Assembly (NCBI RefSeq): GCF_018861315.1
Contig: NZ_JAHLDL010000040.1
Span: 1-39,273, forward strand
Source of the DNA: Clostridium bowmanii
Lineage (GTDB): Bacteria; Bacillota; Clostridia; Clostridiales; Clostridiaceae
Reading direction: 5' to 3'
DNA length: 39,273 nucleotides
Of the stretch, positions 1 through 9,815 are shown one piece after another. Positions within the stretch are counted from its first letter, which is position 1. Each line of letters begins with the position of its first letter. The notes beneath the pieces are model-generated. The model was given only the letters and a program-made list of their open reading frames with translations. It had not been told where the DNA came from and did no database searches. Position numbers and translations under genes: made by a program.

Positions 1-114
1 AGTGATTTCATAGGTATAATTTGACGTAAATCACCTACTAATAATAGAAATAAAATGACTTTTCAATTAGTTATAATTTGACGTTTAACAATCTCATATG
101 TACCCCCTTTAGAA
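1..114. other. Trailer-side flank of the CRISPR array, no gene
   Basis: I see no gene in this stretch and no degenerate repeat beyond the first full repeat at 115. It holds two direct copies of the 13-bp string tataatttgacgt (15-27 and 72-84). An 11-bp part of it (tataatttgac) occurs inverted near the other window end (39225-39235). This could be a mobile-element end or binding-site remnant, but the window does not show a complete element. Confidence 0.5.
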
Positions 115-3100
115 ATCTACATTCCAATATGGATAGATTAAAATTATATTAGTAGTCACAATTCTTGCATTATATCTGCCATCTACATTCCAATATGGAT
201 AGATTAAAATTCCTTTAAGTGTGGTTTTCCTACTGTATAGAATTTAATCTACATTCCAATATGGATAGATTAAAATCCTTTATAATAGTAAAATTAGATC
301 AAGCGATATCCGATCTACATTCCAATATGGATAGATTAAAATACATACTGCAATGGAAATGATAGCGAGTTATGGGAATCTACATTCCAATATGGATAGA
401 TTAAAATTACCTAATACACCCAAGTTGGATTATATCTGCTTTAATCTACATTCCAATATGGATAGATTAAAATTTAATTATATACTACGGTTTACACTGT
501 CAATGTATTCATCTACATTCCAATATGGATAGATTAAAATAGTTTAAGTGGCACTCCTATTCCTAGAACATTACACATCTACATTCCAATATGGATAGAT
601 TAAAATCGGTATTTAATCCCATCTTAGCCATTTGATTGGTAAATCTACATTCCAATATGGATAGATTAAAATCTATTCCCTCATTAAGTTCAGATACAGG
701 GAATGTAGATCTACATTCCAATATGGATAGATTAAAATCAGATGTTTTAAGTTCAACTAAATTAAATGAAGAAATATCTACATTCCAATATGGATAGATT
801 AAAATTGGAAAGAGAAGTCAGAGGTTGAGTCTACAGGCTCTAATCTACATTCCAATATGGATAGATTAAAATCGTTATAGGCTGCTTGTAAATCTTTTAA
901 GTTTAGAAATCTACATTCCAATATGGATAGATTAAAATTAGTTCCATGATAACCAATTATATTATCTTTTATTTGATCTACATTCCAATATGGATAGATT
1001 AAAATTTTACTTTCTTTGTTAGGTTGCGACGTCTGGATCTTATCTACATTCCAATATGGATAGATTAAAATTCCTGTATACCTTAATAAATTAAAGTTAT
1101 AACTTAATCTACATTCCAATATGGATAGATTAAAATTAAATTAAAAAGTTAAGCAATACATAATATATTTGAATCTACATTCCAATATGGATAGATTAAA
1201 ATATAGTATGTTAGTATAATTGTAATGATATATTTAGTATCTACATTCCAATATGGATAGATTAAAATCCAACCTCTGGAGTTATTTTTAGAGTTCTGTT
1301 CTTGATCTACATTCCAATATGGATAGATTAAAATAAATGTTAGATAATAGTAATTTATATCAATATTCTAATCTACATTCCAATATGGATAGATTAAAAT
1401 GGATTAGCTGACCACAAATAATGATACATAATTAAATCTACATTCCAATATGGATAGATTAAAATTTTTAACGTTTGTTTTATTTTGTCTTGAACTTCCA
1501 AATCTACATTCCAATATGGATAGATTAAAATCATGTTACACTCAAGACGATAAATTATTTTACATATATCTACATTCCAATATGGATAGATTAAAATAAA
1601 GTATTAGATAAGGCTCTGAATAATGCATTATATATCTACATTCCAATATGGATAGATTAAAATATAGTATGTTAGTATAATTGTAATGATATATTTAGTA
1701 TCTACATTCCAATATGGATAGATTAAAATCCTTGAAAAAGCTGTAATTACAGACGTATTAAGCCAATCTACATTCCAATATGGATAAATTAAAATTAGAT
1801 GAAAATTTACAAGTAATGGGATCATGGGAAGATCTACATTCCAATATGGATAGATTAAAATACTATGTATATTAAAGTAAGTAAGTATTTATATGTAATC
1901 TACATTCCAATATGGATAGATTAAAATTCTTAAAATTTTAACACCTACAAAATCACTATCAACATCTACATTCCAATATGGATAGATTAAAATTAATACA
2001 GAATCTTTAATTAGATATTGGGCAGATTGATCTACATTCCAATATGGATAGATTAAAATGAGTTGAGGTTAAAGAATAAGTTATCATTACGTAAGTATCT
2101 ACATTCCAATATGGATAGATTAAAATAACAAGTATCAATCCATGTGAGGTCATTTGTGCCTGAATCTACATTCCAATATGGATAGATTAAAATGAAAAAT
2201 CTAATATTAGAATATTACCAAGAGTATGATCTACATTCCAATATGGATAGATTAAAATTTTAACAAAAACAGAGTTTAATGCTCGGTTAGCTTAATCTAC
2301 ATTCCAATATGGATAGATTAAAATTGTAAAACGTTATGTATGGAAAAAGATAAGTTCTGGATCTACATTCCAATATGGATAGATTAAAATCAACTTGTTT
2401 TACTTTACCTTTAACCATATCTAAAATCTACATTCCAATATGGATAGATTAAAATATCTGCTTTTTCCCCATCAATCGAAGTCCATCCAGTATCTACATT
2501 CCAATATGGATAGATTAAAATCACTCTTTATTACATTCAGCTTTGCAATAGTTAACAATCTACATTCCAATATGGATAGATTAAAATACTTGTTGCTTCA
2601 AATTCCTTAAAAGTACATTTCCCATCTACATTCCAATATGGATAGATTAAAATACATTTTGAAGTTCTTCAAAGTAAATTTTAAATTTAATCTACATTCC
2701 AATATGGATAGATTAAAATCATCACTTGAACAATTAACCATCTTTATTATTTTTTGATCTACATTCCAATATGGATAGATTAAAATTTTATTGTTTACAC
2801 TTGGTGAAATTGCTAGTTTCGGATCTACATTCCAATATGGATAGATTAAAATGCGATTAGAGAATGCGAACAAATTAATGAAAAGGAGATCTACATTCCA
2901 ATACGGATAGATTAAAATAAATAATACTTGATTTATGTGGAGGTACAGGCTCAATCTACATTCCAATATGGATAGATTAAAATCTTTTTTATCCATTAAA
3001 ATGCCTTATTATGTTTATAATCTACATTCCAATATGGATAGATTAAAATTGCATCAAAGACAGTAACTACAATATTTTTAATGAAATCTACATTCCAATA

Positions 3101-6100
3101 TGGATAGATTAAAATTTTAATATTTCCATTACTTCAATTAAGTCAATAGGCATCTACATTCCAATATGGATAGATTAAAATATGTTTGAGGGCCATTATA
3201 GCATGGTAAAAGTTTTTATCTACATTCCAATATGGATAGATTAAAATTAATTCTCCTATACCGTTAAGAATATTTTCTACACGATCTACATTCCAATATG
3301 GATAGATTAAAATTGTTAATGTATAGTCAATATCTATATTATTTCTAGTCATCTACATTCCAATATGGATAGATTAAAATGACCGCCCCCGTTTGATATT
3401 ATTATAACATAAATCAATCTACATTCCAATATGGATAGATTAAAATTGCAATACAGGGCGAGAGAGACACATTTGAATCAATATCTACATTCCAATATGG
3501 ATAGATTAAAATTTGATACTTCTTTTCGTAGGCTTGTTCAACTTGCATATCTACATTCCAATATGGATAGATTAAAATTTTATAGTTATAAAGTTTTCTA
3601 TTAAGTAAACATCAATCTACATTCCAATATGGATAGATTAAAATTAGTTTTCTCTTTGTCCTCATATACTATAAAGTCAAAATCTACATTCCAATATGGA
3701 TAGATTAAAATGATCTAATGTGCTTCACAATGCAAAAGTGTTTAAAGCATCTACATTCCAATATGGATAGATTAAAATTAGCAATATGGTAATATAGTAA
3801 TATGGTATACTTTAATCTACATTCCAATATGGATAGATTAAAATCCTCCACTTTTTGTGTATTTAGTTTCTACATTCTCATATCTACATTCCAATATGGA
3901 TAGATTAAAATAATGTTAAAGGATTAAACTATAAATGTCGTGAAATTTATCTACATTCCAATATGGATAGATTAAAATATAATCTTAATAGTAGTTGTAG
4001 TCGTAGTAGTATTAATCTACATTCCAATATGGATAGATTAAAATTACTATTGTGTGTTCACTCCACATCAGTGTTAACGTATCTACATTCCAATATGGAT
4101 AGATTAAAATGGTAGATTTATCCGGCTTTAATGTAAAAGAACTCAATCTACATTCCAATATGGATAGATTAAAATCTGTGTTTACATTTGAGTTTATAAC
4201 AGTGTTTATATAATCTACATTCCAATATGGATAGATTAAAATTTTCAAATCAATTCTATCAATATTGTGCTACGTTAAATCTACATTCCAATATGGATAG
4301 ATTAAAATAGTATCAATCACATATGATAGCATACAAACAATTCAAATCTACATTCCAATATGGATAGATTAAAATTATAATACTTGTGGTACATTTGGAG
4401 GAACATCCGCAATCTACATTCCAATATGGATAGATTAAAATCAAACTAGGCACTAAGAGGTCATTAGACGGACTGTTATCTACATTCCAATATGGATAGA
4501 TTAAAATTTTAACTCCATCTTAAACCTCCCTATATCGTCTACAATCTACATTCCAATATGGATAGATTAAAATCAAAAGAATATAGCCGATTATATTATG
4601 ACTGATAATAATCTACATTCCAATATGGATAGATTAAAATAGATTCTTTGTCAATTCCTTTTTGTCCTGTTGGCACATCTACATTCCAATATGGATAGAT
4701 TAAAATATTAAATTTTCTTTTTCAATTTCAAGTTGTTTCTCCAATCTACATTCCAATATGGATAGATTAAAATATAAACATTTAAAATACTATTGCGTTT
4801 ATACTCACGTATCTACATTCCAATATGGATAGATTAAAATATTACATTCATACCCATCAGCCTTGAGTGGAAGCCCATCTACATTCCAATATGGATAGAT
4901 TAAAATTAACCCTTAGAATTAATTCTTTCGTTGCCAACTGGCATCTACATTCCAATATGGATAGATTAAAATAAACAGACCTCTAATTGAGAATAAGGAC
5001 CATAAATTATCTACATTCCAATATGGATAGATTAAAATAGGTAGATTTATCAAGTTTTAATGTAAAAGAACTCAATCTACATTCCAATATGGATAGATTA
5101 AAATTGTATGTAGCTTATATGTGTCATCTAAGACGTTGTAATCTACATTCCAATATGGATAGATTAAAATCTGTTCAGTCACATTTTTTTAAATTCTGTT
5201 ACCCGGATCTACATTCCAATATGGATAGATTAAAATTGTAATGCCTGACTATTATTTGTTAGTGATATAGTATCTACATTCCAATATGGATAGATTAAAA
5301 TGTATGCGAATCCTTTTGCTTTTATTTTTAGTGCTTTATCTACATTCCAATATGGATAGATTAAAATACTATGATATTATATTATAAACAGGGGGCGCAT
5401 ATCAATCTACATTCCAATATGGATAGATTAAAATTATAGTGACACATGATACACTAGCACCATCACCGCCATCTACATTCCAATATGGATAGATTAAAAT
5501 TATATCAGACCCACGTTAAACATATAGTAGTTACTGTATCTACATTCCAATATGGATAGATTAAAATTCCAGCCTTTGCTAGTGCTTGTATCTTAGCCAC
5601 TGTATCTACATTCCAATATGGATAGATTAAAATACCTCTCATTACATCTGTAACACCTTGACAACATTGATCTACATTCCAATATGGATAGATTAAAATT
5701 ATTACACTCCCTTTATATTGTTATAACTTCCATATATCTACATTCCAATATGGATAGATTAAAATATTTTACGCGCGAAGACTAGAATAGAAGCATATGC
5801 AGATCTACATTCCAATATGGATAGATTAAAATTTCAGCTCATACAATAGCTACGTAACTACTATAATACATCTACATTCCAATATGGATAGATTAAAATA
5901 ATATACGATGAACTTGAAACAGCAGGATTAAAAGTATCTACATTCCAATATGGATAGATTAAAATCATATATGTTTTTAGTAATAGACAAAGCACACTAA
6001 AATCTACATTCCAATATGGATAGATTAAAATGAATAAATTTTACTTAGAATATACACTTAATCAATGATCTACATTCCAATATGGATAGATTAAAATCAT

Positions 6101-7821
6101 ATAAAAATGAATTTAATAGATTTTAGTTCAGAAATCTACATTCCAATATGGATAGATTAAAATTACAATAAAAAATATAGACATTGGGGTTATCAACAAT
6201 CTACATTCCAATATGGATAGATTAAAATTAGTTTATTTTTATGAGTAATATATAGATATTATTATATCTACATTCCAATATGGATAGATTAAAATTACCC
6301 CATGCACTGGCCATTAACTCTAATTCCCTATATCTACATTCCAATATGGATAGATTAAAATTAGAATCAGTTATATTGACTATGGCAAAGCTATTTTAAT
6401 CTACATTCCAATATGGATAGATTAAAATTAGTTCCTCTGTACCCTCTATATTCTGTGAATTAAATATCTACATTCCAATATGGATAGATTAAAATTAATG
6501 AGTACACTTTTAGCATTGTTAACTCAACTACTATCTACATTCCAATATGGATAGATTAAAATGTGCTTCATTTTCTTCTTTTAACAATTCAATTTCTGTA
6601 TCTACATTCCAATATGGATAGATTAAAATTTAATTTGTTCATATAGCTTACCACCGCCACTAGGATCTACATTCCAATATGGATAGATTAAAATCTAAAG
6701 TAAATTCTTTAAACACTGGAGCAACTCAACAATCTACATTCCAATATGGATAGATTAAAATTTCACTAGAAATTTGATAGGTCTGCTGTTCAGAGCAAAT
6801 CTACATTCCAATATGGATAGATTAAAATCAGTATTATCTATTGAGTTTGATATATCCATTGTATCATCTACATTCCAATATGGATAGATTAAAATATCTG
6901 TTTCAAAATGTATTACATCAGTATTACCTGGATCTACATTCCAATATGGATAGATTAAAATTATATTATTACTGTTTAACAATGCACTACATAGTAAATC
7001 TACATTCCAATATGGATAGATTAAAATAATTACAAGCTGTTAAGGATATTAAGAATGATCTAGAATCTACATTCCAATATGGATAGATTAAAATCAATAC
7101 AGAACCAATATTAATATCACTTATAGATTAATCTACATTCCAATATGGATAGATTAAAATTAAATTACCTTAAAATGGAATATCCCCATCATCTACATCT
7201 ACATTCCAATATGGATAGATTAAAATAGTCGATAATCTATCTGTTGTTTTAATATCTTTTAAATCTACATTCCAATATGGATAGATTAAAATTAAAGGCA
7301 TGGTATCGAATTTCATTTGTTCAGCTCTATCTACATTCCAATATGGATAGATTAAAATTAGATGCTGGCGGTGATATGAAACATCTTAAAGAAAATCTAC
7401 ATTCCAATATGGATAGATTAAAATCCGTACACGATATCCCCGTATCCGAAGAATTAGGACAATCTACATTCCAATATGGATAGATTAAAATTATATTTCA
7501 AATGTCCTGTGAAATGGGGTGTAATAAATCTACATTCCAATATGGATAGATTAAAATAAAGGTTTGATGTGTTGTGAGTTATTTTGTGAGTAATCTACAT
7601 TCCAATATGGATAGATTAAAATCCATTATAGTCATGTCTTTAGATAACCATATTTCCTATCTACATTCCAATATGGATAGATTAAAATCAAGAAGCTATT
7701 TCCTGCGATAGAAGAGGTCACTTCAATCTACATTCCAATATGGATAGATTAAAATTTTCAGTTTCATAATCTGGATCATTATCTCCTTCAAATCTACATT
7801 CCAATATGGATAGATTAAAAT
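115..7821 (-). CRISPR. Type I-B CRISPR array, 117 repeats / 116 spacers
   Basis: The 30-bp repeat reads atctacattcc-aatatgga-tagattaaaat on the plus strand. I located every repeat start from 115 to 7792 and counted 117 repeats, with start-to-start distances of 65-67 bp (spacers 35-37 bp). The array lies directly downstream of cas2 and is read on the minus strand. In that direction the repeat ends in ATGTAGAT, which would be the 8-nt 5' handle after Cas6 cleavage; TCCA-TAT-TGGA can form a small stem-loop. Only two repeat variants were noticed: repeat 26 (1766-1795, tggataaatt) and repeat 43 (2889-2918, atacggatag). The trailer-end repeat at 115 is perfect. Newest spacers should be on the 7821 side. 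Long open frames inside the array are repeat artefacts. Confidence 0.98.
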
Positions 7822-8001
7822 GCGTTTGCCCTTTAAGTCCCTATTTGTAGGCATTTCAAACATAGTTTTTGTCGATGTCTTTTTATTATATATATTATCT
7901 AGCTAATAATAGCATAAGTTTAACATTTTGCTAATTCAAATCCACACATTGCAGCACTTTGTCGTACCCACAGTTAATTTACGCTATGTCACATCGACAA
8001 T
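7822..8001 (-). promoter_or_regulatory. CRISPR leader
   Basis: This AT-rich, gene-free stretch lies between the cas2 stop and the first repeat, the usual place of a leader. On the minus strand it carries a likely promoter: TTAGCA (7929-7934), a 17-bp spacer, then TATTAT (7906-7911) preceded by an extended TATGC. Transcription would start about 80 bp before the first repeat. A 9-bp inverted repeat, tgtcgatgt (7870-7878) and acatcgaca (7991-7999), flanks the promoter. Leader motifs for spacer integration are expected next to 7821, but I cannot name one. Confidence 0.8.
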
Positions 8002-8280
8002 TTAATAAAAATTAGACAATGCATCATCATTTTTACCCCAAAATTCTTTATCAAGCCATCTTTCATTTCTACTTTTAAATATTATCACAGAATCTAATTT
8101 TTTCCTAATAAGTTTATTTAATTCTGCATTTAATTTTGCCCTTTGTCCCTCTGTAATCTCACCTTCAAATACAGAATTTTGAATATGAGTTAAATACTTT
8201 TTACATATCTTAAAAACTTTTCCCAATACCTTTTGTCCATTTTCATCTCCACTTATATCATATACCAAGACAACATACAT
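8002..8280 (-). CDS. cas2: CRISPR-associated endonuclease Cas2
   Basis: A 92-residue Cas2, the dimeric core that bridges two Cas1 dimers in the spacer-integration complex. The first strand MYVVLVYDIS carries the conserved Asp (D8) of the ferredoxin fold, and length and architecture are typical. Last gene of the cas operon, 15 bp after cas1, with AGGAGGAGGATATTTTA in front of its ATG. The leader and array follow directly downstream, so cas transcripts could run into the array. Confidence 0.96.
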   Translation of the reverse strand: MYVVLVYDISGDENGQKVLGKVFKICKKYLTHIQNSVFEGEITEGQRAKLNAELNKLIRKKLDSVIIFKSRNERWLDKEFWGKNDDALSNFY

Positions 8281-8295
8281 TAAAATATCCTCCTC

Positions 8296-9288
8296 CTACC
8301 ACCATATTTTGAAACCTTCATACTCTTTTTCGTCCATTATATGTTTTATCAATTTATAACATTCAAGTCGTATTAAATGTTGATATGTCACATCTTTTGA
8401 TAATTCCTTATGATAAATTGTGGTTTTTAACATTTCATCGAACTTCATTGATATCGTTCTAGATGCATCTTTGGTTAAATGAAGGTAATTTAAATCTTTT
8501 GTAAAGCAGCTTGGTGTTATTTGATTCTTATTTAACAATGAAAAAATCATCCTATCACCCAAAATTGGTTTAAATACCTCTGCCAAATCTAGGCTTAATG
8601 AAAATCGCCTTACCCCTGGTTCATGTAGATAACTAATGGTAGGATTAAGTTGCGTTCTATATATTTCTCCTAGTACTCTTGTATACACTAATCCATTAAC
8701 AAATGAAATCATAGTGTTAATCATATTATCAGGCGGATTTTTAACTCTTTTTTCAAAGTTTATTTTTTGATCAACAATAGTATTCCATGCTGAATAATAT
8801 TGCTTTCTAATATTTCCCTCAACCCCCATTAATTCATTAATACTTTCTGTTTTTAATATTTTTTTTCTTAGAAATTCTATTTCTTTCATTGGCTTTTCTA
8901 CATCTTTACCTCTACCATTATAGTATCTTAAATTTCTATAAATATTTGCAGCTGCAGCATCTATAAATTTTCTTGCTATGCAAAGTCTCTTTTGATTATC
9001 TTCATAGTGCCTAACTTGTTTTACCAACAAATTACCTGCTAGCAACGCTTCTTTAGGATAAAAACTGCCTGTATAGAAACTATAATAATTAAAAAAATGT
9101 ATTGGAATCTGATATTTTGATGCAAAATTTATAAATTTCGTGTTAAATGTCATTTCTGACATAATATATATGTCTTCAACTTGTTCTATGGGAATATCTC
9201 TAGTTTCATTTTCACTATTTGTAAATTGCAGTGTATTGTCTTTTCGATGTATCTCACCATTATTATATATATAAAAGCTCCGTTTCAA
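8296..9288 (-). CDS. cas1: CRISPR-associated endonuclease/integrase Cas1 (type I-B)
   Basis: A 330-residue Cas1 that catalyses spacer integration at the leader end. The N-terminal beta domain (about 1-75) is followed by the helical catalytic domain. The metal ligands are readable: E157 (GVEGN), H222 (SYLHEP), and D234/E237 (LDLAEVF). Their spacing fits the family. The start is a TTG codon at 9288, chosen because GGGAGGAG sits 8 bp upstream and no better ATG exists before the conserved N-terminus. It lies between cas4 and cas2, making a Cas4-Cas1-Cas2 adaptation module. Confidence 0.96.
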   Translation of the reverse strand: MKRSFYIYNNGEIHRKDNTLQFTNSENETRDIPIEQVEDIYIMSEMTFNTKFINFASKYQIPIHFFNYYSFYTGSFYPKEALLAGNLLVKQVRHYEDNQKRLCIARKFIDAAAANIYRNLRYYNGRGKDVEKPMKEIEFLRKKILKTESINELMGVEGNIRKQYYSAWNTIVDQKINFEKRVKNPPDNMINTMISFVNGLVYTRVLGEIYRTQLNPTISYLHEPGVRRFSLSLDLAEVFKPILGDRMIFSLLNKNQITPSCFTKDLNYLHLTKDASRTISMKFDEMLKTTIYHKELSKDVTYQHLIRLECYKLIKHIMDEKEYEGFKIWW

Positions 9289-9306
9289 TCTGACTCCTCC
9301 CTTTAA

Positions 9307-9801
9307 TTAGATATAACATAATTCAAAATAAGCACAGCTCTTACAAATTCTCTTCTTTTCAAGTATTGGTGGCAAATAAGTATTTACAATCTCTTTTATA
9401 TCTATTAAGATGGCTTCTATATATTTTTCATCCTCTGCTGTCAATTCTACATCAATATTTTGCTTTAAAAGTGGATAGTCTATCTTACCCTTAATACCTT
9501 TTACCCCCTTTTGTTTTAGATAATACAAATAATATTTCACTTGCATTATTCCAGCTTCCTCTATTTTTCTACTCTTTTTAACTTCATGTAAGATTCCTTT
9601 ACTTTTTATATAATCAATACTAATAACATCATCTATATTAATGTGCTTTTCTTCTCTTTCATAAGCATTTTCATCTAAAACTTTTCCTATTTGTACGTTC
9701 TCATTGTCTGCTTCCATTTGTATCTGATTGTAAAAATACCATAATTTTCTTTTACAAACAATATAATAATAAATCATCATACCAGTAATTGGCTTATCCA
9801 C
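9307..9801 (-). CDS. cas4: CRISPR-associated exonuclease Cas4
   Basis: A RecB-like nuclease with an iron-sulfur cluster that trims prespacers and helps choose PAM and orientation. Four cluster cysteines are visible: one near the N-terminus (VCKRKLWYF) and three at the C-terminus (CKSCAYFELC). A RecB-type E-x-K (LHEVKKS) lies mid-protein. I prefer the GTG at 9801, giving 164 residues, because GAGGAG lies 8 bp before it; an in-frame GTG at 9810 overlaps that ribosome binding site. It follows cas3 by about 14 bp and precedes cas1. Confidence 0.94.
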   Translation of the reverse strand: MDKPITGMMIYYYIVCKRKLWYFYNQIQMEADNENVQIGKVLDENAYEREEKHINIDDVISIDYIKSKGILHEVKKSRKIEEAGIMQVKYYLYYLKQKGVKGIKGKIDYPLLKQNIDVELTAEDEKYIEAILIDIKEIVNTYLPPILEKKRICKSCAYFELCYI

Positions 9802-9815
9802 AGCAAACACTCCTC

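Noticed and set aside
3845-3881. Possible partial extra repeat inside spacer (tctacattct)
   Set aside because: Only nine or ten bases match the repeat start, and the unit length is normal (67 bp), so it is a chance match.
799-7483. Open reading frames inside the CRISPR array, on both strands
   Set aside because: They repeat the translated repeat (for example LIYPYWNVD or LHSNMDRLK) and have no ribosome binding sites; they are artefacts of the 66-bp periodicity.
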